Shown piece by piece: positions 1 to 8,626 of a DNA stretch of 64,000 bases. Within the stretch, counting starts at the first letter, position 1, and every line of letters starts with the position of its first letter. Source of the stretch: Ostreococcus lucimarinus CCE9901 (taxonomy: Eukaryota > Chlorophyta > Mamiellophyceae > Mamiellales > Bathycoccaceae); assembly GCF_000092065.1 (NCBI RefSeq), contig NC_009364.1:124001-188000 (forward strand), given 5' to 3'. The notes under the pieces were generated by a model. It was not told where the DNA came from. It did no database searches and worked only from the letters and a program-made list of their open reading frames with translations. A program made the translations under genes and the position numbers.

Positions 1-2775
1 ATCAACCAAATTGAGCGCGCCGTGGATTGGTTCACCCGCTTCGTTGACGCCGTCCAAGCAAAGTCGCATAACCATGTGCGATCGCGAGCTTCGATCGTTC
101 ATATTCGTCTTCGCTACAGCGCGAGCAGCGTTGGCTTGTTGCATCAATGACTCAACCTCCGCCGCAGAAAAAACCTCAACTTCGCACAAGTTCGTCACGC
201 GAGTGTTTCCGTCGTCGTCGTGCTTAATCTTGTACTCAATCTTCGCACCCGGCGACGACGCGAGCAAATCTCGAATGTCTTCGTTGTAAATCTCAAGCAG
301 TGTGGCGGTGATGGACACTTTCAAGCCTTTGGACTCGAGCAAAGATTGTGAGGCGAAAATTTGTTCCATGGACCTCGGAATCAACCCACGCTCTTCGCCC
401 TTACCGCCCAACATCGTGTACGTTTTACCGCTACCCGTTTGACCGTAAGTGAAGATGCAAACTTTGTAACCGTCCAACGCGCTTTGCACGAGCAAAGAAA
501 CTTCATCGAAAACGTGCTTTTGACTGTCTTTCTTTGCGAAAACGCGATCGAACGTGAAATCATATTTTTTCGGCGCATCCGGAGGCGTGATTTCGAGTCG
601 TCGGCCGGCAAATTCACCCTTGCGATCGATCGCGAGATTGGAATCGTCAAACGCACTCTCGTCTTCGGAAGACGGTCGAATGCGGCAGAACACTCGAATG
701 TTGCCCTTCAACTCTTGAATGGTGTTGTGCAAGTGTCGGCGGGTCACCATGGCATGTAGAAGTTCTTCTTCGCGCGCGGCTAGCTGATCTTTCACCTCTT
801 GCAGTCGAGCGATGAGCTGAGATGTGCTTCGCTCATCATTCACGATGTTGGCGAGCTGCATTTTGCACTTTGCCATCTCGTTTCCTTGCGCGGTGTGCGC
901 GCGTTGAAGCGCGTCGAGCTGCTGTCTTACCGAGTTGGCGTCGTCGATAGCGTCTTGTGCCGCCATGGCTCTCGCGCGCTCATCCGCGGCACTTTGGTTT
1001 GCTTTTGCCAAAATTTTCTTCGCTTGACGCAGTTCTTCCTCCATCTCCCGTCGAGCTTCGACTTCCGAGCGCAATCGTTCGTCCAAGGTGGACTTTTCGA
1101 GGTTCAGCGTCTCAACTTTAGATTTGAAGCTCAACTTTTCTCCCTCCACGGTTTGAATGAAGTGCTTGAGCGATGATATTTCGTTTTCCATTTGCTCCTT
1201 ATGATGCTTCAACTGTCGCGCCTCCGCTTGAGCATCGGCGAGCTCGCTACCAAGTTTTGACAACTTGGGATCAAGCGCGTCTTTGCTCGCGCGAGTGGCG
1301 ATTAATTCTGCGTTCAAACGCGTAGATTCAAGCTCGGATGCGTTGGCGCGTTCGGTTTGCGTGGCAACCTTGTGCTCGGCCACGCGCAAAGATTCGGTGA
1401 GCTTGACGATTTTCGCATCAAGCGACTCTTTTGAAGTCGTCATCGATCGCAGTTCGCGCTCTGTCGTCTCGACGCGTTTCGCGCTCGCCTTGAGCTTCTC
1501 TTCCACCGCCGCGAGCTGCGGCTTCAACTGTTCAATCTCAGCAGTCAGGGTATTAAACTGCTCCTGCGCGGTGTTTCGTTCGACGCGTGCGCGTTGTAAA
1601 TCAGCTGTTGCGTGATTATGTGCGTCCTCTGCTCGACGCGCGCGTTCCTCCGCGGCTTCGGCTTCGCTCGCGCTTTTGGCGGCTTTTGATCGCGCGTCGA
1701 CGGCGTCCTCGAGCGCTCGCGTCATCGCCTGAGAACTCCCATCTTTCTCCGCGCGCGTTTTCGCGAGTTCATTGTGCAGACGATCAGTCTTCTCGCGCAT
1801 ACTCTCCCGCTCCGTCGCGTGTTCGTTCGCTTGCTGCTGCAAAGCCTCGACTTGCATCTCTAATCCACTCTTTTCCCCTCGAAGGGTGCCGATGTCTGTC
1901 GTTAACTTTGACTTATCCTCTTGCAACATCGCATTCGACGTTTTCATCTCTTCCATCTCCGCATTCGTCTCGCTCAATGTCTTCTTTAACACCGCAATTT
2001 CCTGCTCCAAGCGCTCGACCTCTTCTTGCAATCTATCCGCTCTCTCCACCGCGGCTTCGGCTTCGACGCGCGCGCGCTCCGCCGCCTCCTGCGCGTCTTT
2101 CCGTTCACGCTCAGCCTCTCCTTTCGCCCGCTCGCTCGATCTTACCCCCTCGTTCGCCTTCTTTGCCCGTTCTTCCAACCGTTCCTGTTCCTCGATCGCC
2201 TCTCGCAACCGTATCTCAACGTTCGCCTTCCCCTCCTCCGCGACGCGCAACGACTCTCGAATCGCCGCCGCCGCGCGTTCGTGCTTGGCGTCGCAATTCG
2301 CCAGCTCCACCCGCGCATCCATCATCCGTCCCATCAGTTCCCGCACCGCCGGTTTCAACTCCCCCAAGTACGCATCACACGCCTTCGCCTTACCGACCTT
2401 ATCAAACTTATCCTTCCCTCGCGGATTCTTTCCCAGCAGCGCCTCCAGCGCCTCGTCTCGCGCGTCCGCCGTCACTCGCACCGCCACCTCCTCCCCGCCT
2501 CCCACCGATCGGCACGACGCCGTCGATCGCGCGCACGACTGCAACACCATCCCTCCCCGCGTCGTCGCGCTCACCTCGCGTTTCGTTCGCTTCGGCGTCG
2601 TCTGTTCCGTCGTCGTTTCGTTTACTCGTTTCGTCGTCATCGTCCCATCTCCATCGCTCTCGACGCCCGTTCGCGCGTCGTTCTCCTTCCCGCGTCGTTC
2701 GCGCGCGTCCAAAACGTGCGTCTGCGGGCGCGGGATGCGCGTGCGGAAGCCGCGGTCGCGCCGCCGGTCGTCCAT
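1..2775 (-). CDS. Kinesin-14-like C-terminal motor protein (3' end cut by window edge)
   Basis: This is a microtubule motor of the C-terminal-motor (kinesin-14) type, usually minus-end directed and used in spindle organisation. The frame is open for 925 codons from an ATG at 2775 and runs off the left edge, so the end of the motor is missing. Residues 1-120 are basic and low in structure. About 150-680 is a long Glu/Lys/Ala/Arg heptad coiled coil. The motor starts near residue 688 with GNIRVFCRIRP. The P-loop GQTGSGKT lies at 778-785, switch I SSRSH at 896-900, and LNLVD, the start of switch II, ends the visible sequence at 925. A neck and motor following the coiled coil is the kinesin-14 order. 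It is divergent to the aldo/keto reductase, with 69 bp between the start codons. Confidence 0.93.
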   Translation of the reverse strand, partial: MDDRRRDRGFRTRIPRPQTHVLDARERRGKENDARTGVESDGDGTMTTKRVNETTTEQTTPKRTKREVSATTRGGMVLQSCARSTASCRSVGGGEEVAVRVTADARDEALEALLGKNPRGKDKFDKVGKAKACDAYLGELKPAVRELMGRMMDARVELANCDAKHERAAAAIRESLRVAEEGKANVEIRLREAIEEQERLEERAKKANEGVRSSERAKGEAERERKDAQEAAERARVEAEAAVERADRLQEEVERLEQEIAVLKKTLSETNAEMEEMKTSNAMLQEDKSKLTTDIGTLRGEKSGLEMQVEALQQQANEHATERESMREKTDRLHNELAKTRAEKDGSSQAMTRALEDAVDARSKAAKSASEAEAAEERARRAEDAHNHATADLQRARVERNTAQEQFNTLTAEIEQLKPQLAAVEEKLKASAKRVETTERELRSMTTSKESLDAKIVKLTESLRVAEHKVATQTERANASELESTRLNAELIATRASKDALDPKLSKLGSELADAQAEARQLKHHKEQMENEISSLKHFIQTVEGEKLSFKSKVETLNLEKSTLDERLRSEVEARREMEEELRQAKKILAKANQSAADERARAMAAQDAIDDANSVRQQLDALQRAHTAQGNEMAKCKMQLANIVNDERSTSQLIARLQEVKDQLAAREEELLHAMVTRRHLHNTIQELKGNIRVFCRIRPSSEDESAFDDSNLAIDRKGEFAGRRLEITPPDAPKKYDFTFDRVFAKKDSQKHVFDEVSLLVQSALDGYKVCIFTYGQTGSGKTYTMLGGKGEERGLIPRSMEQIFASQSLLESKGLKVSITATLLEIYNEDIRDLLASSPGAKIEYKIKHDDDGNTRVTNLCEVEVFSAAEVESLMQQANAARAVAKTNMNDRSSRSHMVMRLCLDGVNEAGEPIHGALNLVD

Positions 2776-2844
2776 GCGTCGACTTTTGGCGACGATTCGT
2801 CGTTTGAAGAGAATGTCGCTTTAGTTCCCCCTCACTGACGCGCG

Positions 2845-4103
2845 ATGTGCGCGCGCGCGAATCGTCCGCGCGTCGCGCGGACGCGCGCCGCGAGCGACGC
2901 GCGCGCGAGCGATGACGCGCGCGGCGCGCGCGCGCGAGCGACGGCGCGCGCGGCGCGGTCGACGCGGCGGGAGGTTTTGATCGGGACCGGCGCGGGCGCG
3001 ATCGGCGCGGCGACGAGGGACGCGCGCGCGGCGCCGAGCGCGCGGCTCGCGAGCGTCGGCGAACTGGGAATAGGGACGTGGAGTTGGGGAAACACCGCGG
3101 TGTGGGTGCGTCGCGACGACGCGACGACGCGATGACGCGGGAGCGATGAGTGATGGACGACGCGACTGACGAAGCGCGAGGGCGCGACGCGTAGGATTAC
3201 GACGAGTCCATGGATCCCGAACTCGAACGCGTGTTTAATCGCGCGGTCGAGGCGGGGGTGAAACTTTTCGATACGGCGGATTCGTACGGAACCGGGGCGG
3301 GATTCGACGGGCGAAGCGAGACGCTGCTCGGGCGGTTTCTGAAAAACTGCCCGAGCGATGAGGCGAAGGATGTCATCCTGGCGACGAAGCTGGCGCCGTT
3401 TCCGTGGCGGGTGACGAGTGGAAGCTTTGTGAAGGCGGCGAGGGAAAGCGCGGCGCGGTTGCAGTTGGAGAAGATTCCGCTCGGGCAGTTGCACTGGTCG
3501 ACGGGAAACTACCAACCGTTGCAGGAGGGGGCGCTGTGGGCGGGGATCGCCGACGCGTACGATGAGGGCGTCATCGGTGCCGTGGGGTTGTCGAATTACG
3601 GACCGAAACAATTAAGGAAGATTCACAAGTACATGAGCGCGCGAGGGGTGCCGATTTCGACGTTGCAGGTGCAATATCATTTGCTGAGTCGATTTCCAGA
3701 GCTGAACGGCACCAAGGAGACGTGCGACGAACTGGGCATTAAGCTCATCGCGTACAGCCCGCTCGCCTTGGGGTTACTCACCGGAAAGTATAGCGTAGAA
3801 AATCCACCACCAGGGATTCGTGGGGTGGCGTACAAAGGGGTGCTACCGCCGCTCCCGACGCTTTTAGAAACCATGCGAGAAGTCGGCGATGCGCACGGCG
3901 GCAAGACGCTTCCGCAAGTCGCTCTCAACTGGTGCATGTGCAAGGACACTGTGCCTATTCCGGGCGCGAAAAATATGCGTCAACTCGAAGACAACCTCGG
4001 TTCGCTCGGATGGCGCTTGAGTGCGAGCGAAATCGAAGAGCTCGATCGCGCGGCGGTCAAGGTTGGTAAGTCGACGTCGCAAAACATATTTCAAACGTCT
4101 TAG
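2845..4103 (+). CDS. Plastid-type aldo/keto reductase, two exons, possible Tat-type signal
   Basis: This is an NADPH-dependent aldo/keto reductase. Exon 1 is 2845-3105, the intron is 3106-3194 (GTGCGT donor, ACTGAC branch motif at 3165-3170, GCGTAG acceptor), and exon 2 is 3195-4103. The product is 389 aa. Joining restores WGNTAVW-DYDES in frame. The catalytic tetrad is visible as D113, Y118, K152 and H187, and the (beta/alpha)8 fold is complete to the C-terminal NADP-binding stretch (PIPGAKNMRQLEDNLGS). Residues 1-40 are Arg/Ala-rich, like a plastid transit peptide. They are followed by a twin Arg at 41-42 and the hydrophobic run LIGTGAGAIGAA, which resembles a thylakoid Tat signal. Plastid location and substrate are inferred. 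It is closest in style to plant plastid AKRs such as the Arabidopsis At1g06690 group. Confidence 0.9.
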
Positions 4104-4157
4104 TTTTAGCACACTGTAATCAATACAAACAATGCGTGCGCGCATGATTCGATTTCA

Positions 4158-5069
4158 TCATTCGATTTCGTCGAGACCCGTGCGCTTGAAAGCGTTCTCG
4201 ACGGGATCGGTCTCGCCGGCGACTTTGCACCTGAACGGCACAAAGGTGCCGGGTCCTTCCACGTTCTCGTTTGCGAATCGAGATTTGTTGGCCTCCCCGC
4301 TTTGAACGTCTTCGAAGCGTTGAACCAGCATCGATTCAAATTCCGCTTCTTCCTCCTTCTTGATTTCGTCGTACGATGAACCACCGGCGGCGAAATCCTG
4401 ATTCACCGCGTGCTCGGGGTCACGAAGTGGATCCGTTTTCGCTGGATCGAAACCGTAGAATTCTCCTTCGTCGTTCACTTCAGGATGGATTCCTAGCTTC
4501 TCCGTCAGGTATCGCGCGTGCGCGCTCCACAACACGCCGACGTTTTGTCGATATGATTTTCCTTTCGTGCTCTCATCATCGCCCCCGGTAATCCTGCAAA
4601 AATGCACTAGTCTTGCGGCCTTGCGACGCGCTGCGACGACGTACGGATTCCTGGGCGGGTACTCTTTTCTCAGGGAACCATCGGGCCAGCGGAACATTTG
4701 CTCGAGCGGATTGAAACCAGCCACGCGAGGCGCATCCGGGACTTTGATGGTACCGTCATTATTGAAACCGGTTTCGGCTTCGGTCAAGCGTGGCATGTGC
4801 ACGTGGTTGCTCGACTTGCGCTCCCATTTTGGTTCTTCGTCTTCATCGGTCGTGTACAGTCTGTGGAAATTCTTCTCGCGTGTTCGGGTCGGTGTGGGTG
4901 AATCTACGGGTGCGGCGACTGGTGTCGTCGCATCGTTCTTTAGCGCCGACGTCGTCGACGTGGACAAGCGAGGCATCGCGTCGAGAAGTGGCGCAAAAAT
5001 CGAGGCGCGACGACGGGACATGCTCGTCGCGACGGCGATGGAAACAACAACACCTTTGGTCGCTAACAT
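4158..5069 (-). CDS. Hypothetical protein with probable mitochondrial presequence
   Basis: I do not recognise the family. It is a 303-aa intronless frame with an ATG at 5069. The first 40 residues are hydrophobic then Arg/Ser-rich (SMSRRRASIF, MPRLSTSTTSA), fitting a mitochondrial or plastid targeting sequence. The rest is soluble and charged, with an aromatic-rich central part (GFNPLEQMFRWPDG, KEYPPRNPYVVAARRKAARL) that looks conserved rather than random, and a Glu-rich segment near 245 (EIKKEEEAEFESM). There is no transmembrane segment, Cys cluster or nucleotide-binding motif. It is convergent with the aldo/keto reductase (54 bp between stops) and in tandem with the PRA1 gene, whose stop lies 40 bp upstream of this start. 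A role in organelle ribosome or respiratory assembly would be a guess. Confidence 0.75.
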   Translation of the reverse strand: MLATKGVVVSIAVATSMSRRRASIFAPLLDAMPRLSTSTTSALKNDATTPVAAPVDSPTPTRTREKNFHRLYTTDEDEEPKWERKSSNHVHMPRLTEAETGFNNDGTIKVPDAPRVAGFNPLEQMFRWPDGSLRKEYPPRNPYVVAARRKAARLVHFCRITGGDDESTKGKSYRQNVGVLWSAHARYLTEKLGIHPEVNDEGEFYGFDPAKTDPLRDPEHAVNQDFAAGGSSYDEIKKEEEAEFESMLVQRFEDVQSGEANKSRFANENVEGPGTFVPFRCKVAGETDPVENAFKRTGLDEIE

Positions 5070-5109
5070 GACTACGCTGTTGCTGGCTAGGTTACTAATT
5101 TCTGAACAT

Positions 5110-5820
5110 CTAACTCATCGGTCTTTTCCTCGGTGATTGCGTCTCCCACTTTGAGATCCCGGTGTACTTGCCAATCTTTATCGGTTTCGGCGCGTCGAGC
5201 CGGCGCAAGCACCCGTGCGTCACTAGAAACGCCATCGTGAGCAACATCGTCGTCGACATCGCCGCCGACGCCTTGGTGTACATCATCACAAACCAAGAAA
5301 TGATCGTCCCGATCATCTTCAACGCCTGCATTTCGCTCGTCGCCGCGATGTTTCGATCCATCCACGCGTACAACTTTGCGCTCGCGTACGCGCCGACGAC
5401 AGCCGTCGGATTCCTATACAACATCACCCCCCCGAACACCAGCGCCATGCGCGCGTAATTCCCCACGTACTCGAACGCATTCCCGTCTAATCGTATCTTG
5501 CACTCCAGCATCGTCTTCGGCACGGAATACGACCGTCGAAGGTGATCCGTGCACAGAAACTCGCGCCACGGCTTGGGCGGCTTTTTCAGATCATCCACCG
5601 TCATGTACGGCGTCTTGAACCGCACGCTCGCGCGCCCTCCCGAATCGCTCCCGCGCCGATCGGGGACGTCGGCGCGTCGGTCGCGGTCGCGCGAGCTCGT
5701 CGCGGGCGCGCTATCGCCGTTTTTTCGGTGCTTGACCCACTGAGTGAAATCATCTCGACCGAGGGACAGGGAGAGTGGATTACCGCTGAACACGCCGTTC
5801 GCGGCGCCGTTCGAGGCCAT
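5110..5820 (-). CDS. PRA1-family (prenylated Rab acceptor) membrane protein
   Basis: This small membrane protein is of the PRA1/Yip3 family, which acts in Rab cycling and vesicle traffic between ER, Golgi and endosomes. It is 236 aa with an ATG at 5820. Residues 1-80 are polar and disordered. They are followed by the family pattern of a Pro/Trp/Phe-rich entry (KKPPKPWREFLCTDHLRRSY), NYARMALVFGGVMLYRNPTAVVGA (first hydrophobic hairpin, written here only in part), and a second hydrophobic pair around MIGTIISWFVMMYTKASAA and MSTTMLLTMAFLVTHGCLR. The C-terminus is basic. The Asn-Tyr followed by hydrophobic stretch and NPTA are typical of PRA1. Confidence is limited because PRA1 sequences are short and divergent. 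It lies in tandem with the hypothetical gene downstream. Confidence 0.8.
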   Translation of the reverse strand: MASNGAANGVFSGNPLSLSLGRDDFTQWVKHRKNGDSAPATSSRDRDRRADVPDRRGSDSGGRASVRFKTPYMTVDDLKKPPKPWREFLCTDHLRRSYSVPKTMLECKIRLDGNAFEYVGNYARMALVFGGVMLYRNPTAVVGAYASAKLYAWMDRNIAATSEMQALKMIGTIISWFVMMYTKASAAMSTTMLLTMAFLVTHGCLRRLDAPKPIKIGKYTGISKWETQSPRKRPMS

Positions 5821-6040
5821 GACGGACGCGCGCGACGTCGCTCGCGCCGCGCGTCGATTCGGCGATGGCGCGCGCGGAAGAATGACGAGTGGTCAGCGGT
5901 CGCGACGGCGGTTCGCGCTCGAGTCGGCGGCGAGCGCGAAACGGGACGGTCGCGCGCGCGTGAGCGATTCGTGCAAGCTATGGCACTCGTGATGATACAT
6001 GATTCACGGCGAACGCACCGCGATGGGGTGATTGAGGCTA

Positions 6041-6910
6041 CTATAACGGACGCTTCTTCGCCATGCCCGCGCGACGCGGATACTTGTCCGGCGTCGGCGA
6101 TAATTTCTCGCACACCACCGCCGTGCGCTTGTTTCCGTCGGGTCCGATGGAATCCACGCTCTCCGCGCACATCGCACCACCGCCCAAAATCGTCACCGCG
6201 TTCACGGCGTCCCGAATCTCATCCGCCACCGCCGCGTTTTTCGGAGAAATCCAATACCCACCGACGCGCGCCAGCGGAACGCAAAACTCCGCCAAGACCC
6301 TCAACTCCGCCACCGCGCGCGCCGTGACGACGTCAAAACTCTCTCTCCACTTCTCATCTCGTCCTAAATCCTCCGCCCGTCCCCAGACGACGTCCACGTT
6401 CGTCAATCCGATTTCCCGCGTCGTCGCCTCCAGAAAATTCGTCCGCTTTCGCAGCGTGTCCAACAGCGTGAACCGCCATCCCGGTCGCGCGATCGCGAGC
6501 GGGATCCCCGGCAGTCCCGCGCCGCTGCCGACGTCCAACACGCGCGTCGCATCGCTTCCGATCGTCTCGCTCGCGTCGTCGAAGACTTTCAGCAGCGCCA
6601 ACGCGTCGCTCGCGTGCGACTCGAGCACCTCCTCCGCGCTCGTCGCGCCCGTGAGCATCCCGTGCTCGCCCTTGTTCTCGCGAATCAGCGCGCGCGCGTA
6701 GGCGAGCATCTGTTCGCGCTGTTTCGCGTCGAGCGTCGCGGCGAGCGCGTCGTAGGGCGACGCCGCGCTTCGCGCCGTCGCGAGCGGTCGCGCGTGGAAA
6801 TCGACGCACCGTCGCGCGAGCGGACGACGCGCGGCGCGCGGGCGCGCGGGCGCGACGCGCGCGATGCGCGCGACGACGCGGATCGCGCGCGCGGTGCGCG
6901 CGGGCGTCAT
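6041..6910 (-). CDS. rsmG: 16S rRNA (guanine-N7) methyltransferase RsmG/GidB-like, organellar
   Basis: This is a SAM-dependent methyltransferase that in bacteria makes m7G527 in small-subunit rRNA. Here it probably acts on plastid (or mitochondrial) rRNA. The product is 289 aa from the ATG at 6910. The frame stays open upstream to 7102, but that extension is nearly all Arg and would sit 5 bp from the divergent start, so I prefer 6910. Residues 1-50 are an Arg/Ala-rich transit peptide. The Rossmann SAM motif VLDVGSGAGLPGIPLAIARP is followed by LLDTLRKRTNFLEA, a recognisable RsmG block, and FDVVTARAVAELRVLAEFC, another. The C-terminus ends in a basic tail. It is divergent to the Sfi1-like gene. 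Confidence 0.92.
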   Translation of the reverse strand: MTPARTARAIRVVARIARVAPARPRAARRPLARRCVDFHARPLATARSAASPYDALAATLDAKQREQMLAYARALIRENKGEHGMLTGATSAEEVLESHASDALALLKVFDDASETIGSDATRVLDVGSGAGLPGIPLAIARPGWRFTLLDTLRKRTNFLEATTREIGLTNVDVVWGRAEDLGRDEKWRESFDVVTARAVAELRVLAEFCVPLARVGGYWISPKNAAVADEIRDAVNAVTILGGGAMCAESVDSIGPDGNKRTAVVCEKLSPTPDKYPRRAGMAKKRPL

Positions 6911-7107
6911 CGCGCGCGCGCGCGGGTGTGTGCGGTCGCGTCGTGCGCGTCGATGTCGACACGCACCGCGGCAGAAGCGCGCGCGCGCGGCGCGCGATGC
7001 GCGTTCGCGACGCGAGAGTCGACGCCGACGGCGCCGACGCACCGCCTGGGGCGGTGTACGCGCCGCGCAGACGCGCGAGGACGGCGGAAACGTCGAAGTC
7101 AACGCGG

Positions 7108-8577
7108 ATGGAGATTTTGAAAGATTTCAAAGCGTCGACTTTAACGCGACATTTACGCGTCGTCGAGGGCGACGGCGCGGACGACGCGCGCGCGTGGGAC
7201 GATAAATCGTCGTACTTTTCATCGGCGCGCGAACGAGGGAAGGAGAACGATCGCGTGGCGCGCGGGGGCGGTGATGTTGCGAAAGTAGTTGGGACGGTTG
7301 ACGCGCCGGCGCCGGCGCCGGCGCGAACGCCGCGAAGGAAAAGTTCGGCGCGGTTGGCGCTGGTGGCGATCGAACAGTGGCGATGGGTGGTGCGTCACGG
7401 GAAAGGGGCGCGTTCGACACGCGCGCGCGAGCACAGGGAGGTGCGGTTGATGAAGACGGCGTTCACGGCGATGCGCGCGCGGAGGCGAGAGGGCTCGCAT
7501 CGAGCGCTGCGGGCGAAGATTTATTGGCGTCTCGGGGCGACGCAGCGCGCGTTCGCGAGTTGGCGCGGAGAGGTTGAGCGCGCGCGTGATAGTGTAATGC
7601 AGGCGCGCGTACGGCGTTGCGTGCGGAAGTGGCGGGAGACGACCGAGGCGAGAGCGGAGGCGCGCTCTGCGCGCGCGCGAACGTCGGAGCAAATCGCGTG
7701 GTATCACGATTGCGTGACCTCGATGCGTCGAGCGTTCGGGACGTGGCGACGCGCGTGCGAACCCGAGGCGCGCGGCGCGCGCGCCCGGATGGAGTTCTAC
7801 GATCGATACGCGAGGAAGACGCTGTTGAAACGCGCCATCGACGGATGGAGGGACGCCGCGCGCAGGCAAATGGACGAGCGAACGAATGCGCTCATCGCAA
7901 CGTCTTTCGACGAAGTGAAGACGCTTTCGCGAGCGATGCGAGCGTGGAAAAGCGCACACGCCGATTCATCAAACAGCGACGCTGACGACGATAAGGTGGA
8001 GACGTTTCGCGCGTTTCAAGCGGTAAACGCTCTGTCGAGCGTGTTTTCGGCGTGGGTTGACCAAGCGCGCGAAACAAGCGAACGAGCGCGCGCGTCACAG
8101 GCGACGCCGGCAAAAACGCGCGCGGGCCGTACGAAGCACGCGTTATACGCGTGGCTCTTCGACCGCTCGAAAGCGAACGATTATGAAGAGGAGGTGCTGG
8201 ATTTTTTAGAGACGCGCGAGGCTGCCGCCGCGATGGAACAGGATAAATTAGACTTAGAAGATTTCGAACAAGCCGTGGACGAATACGAGGAGCTACGCGA
8301 AGAGGCAAAGCGATTGATCGCGGAGGCGAAAACGTTGAAAAACGCGAGCACGAAAAAGGCGATCGCTCGACGTAGAGTGTTAAAGGCGACTGCGGCGTAT
8401 CTGAGCCAACGCCGCGAAGAACTTTTGCCAGTGATTCGCCGAGCCGCGGGCGCCGAGAAATGGCGCTCGCGCTCGGTGGGCACGAGTTCGTTAGGATTCT
8501 CCATTCTTGATGACGCCGACGCCGCCGACGATGCCGCCGACGATGCCGACGACGCGTTCTTGCGACGCAAATATTGA
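7108..8577 (+). CDS. Sfi1-like repeat protein (putative centrin-binding)
   Basis: The product is 489 aa from the ATG at 7108. The frame is open upstream to 6928, but that part is Arg-rich and antisense to the RsmG promoter. The striking feature is a series of helical repeats of the form (A/L)xx(A/F)xxWrxx, with Trp at about residues 91, 152, 175, 213, 247, 280, 316 and 349 and a degenerate copy near 122, so mostly 33-36 residues apart. Examples are AFASWRGE, CVRKWRE, AFGTWRRA, AIDGWRDA and AMRAWKSA. This spacing and the Phe/Ala-xx-Trp core match Sfi1-type centrin-binding repeats of spindle-pole or centrosome proteins. A Glu-rich coiled coil follows (about 360-440), then an Asp/Ala-rich tail (470-483). 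Function is inferred from the repeat alone. Confidence 0.72.
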   Translation: MEILKDFKASTLTRHLRVVEGDGADDARAWDDKSSYFSSARERGKENDRVARGGGDVAKVVGTVDAPAPAPARTPRRKSSARLALVAIEQWRWVVRHGKGARSTRAREHREVRLMKTAFTAMRARRREGSHRALRAKIYWRLGATQRAFASWRGEVERARDSVMQARVRRCVRKWRETTEARAEARSARARTSEQIAWYHDCVTSMRRAFGTWRRACEPEARGARARMEFYDRYARKTLLKRAIDGWRDAARRQMDERTNALIATSFDEVKTLSRAMRAWKSAHADSSNSDADDDKVETFRAFQAVNALSSVFSAWVDQARETSERARASQATPAKTRAGRTKHALYAWLFDRSKANDYEEEVLDFLETREAAAAMEQDKLDLEDFEQAVDEYEELREEAKRLIAEAKTLKNASTKKAIARRRVLKATAAYLSQRREELLPVIRRAAGAEKWRSRSVGTSSLGFSILDDADAADDAADDADDAFLRRKY

Positions 8578-8626
8578 ACGCGCACTTAGACGATTATTGT
8601 GACTAAAAACCGTGATACCGCGAATG

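Noticed and set aside
1587-2838. Three overlapping plus-strand frames of 270-406 codons rich in Ser, Pro and Arg
   Set aside because: They are antisense to the kinesin coiled coil. The minus frame gives a coherent kinesin with P-loop and motor motifs.
2715-2893. A GTGCGT at 2715 and ACTGAC at 2834 that mimic an intron upstream of the aldo/keto reductase
   Set aside because: The donor lies in the kinesin coding sequence, and splicing to the next AG puts the following ATG out of frame. The direct ATG at 2845 gives a good targeting peptide.
6911-7102. N-terminal extension of RsmG to an ATG at 7102
   Set aside because: It is almost pure Arg/Ala and would end 5 bp from the divergent Sfi1-like start. 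The ATG at 6910 gives a normal transit peptide.
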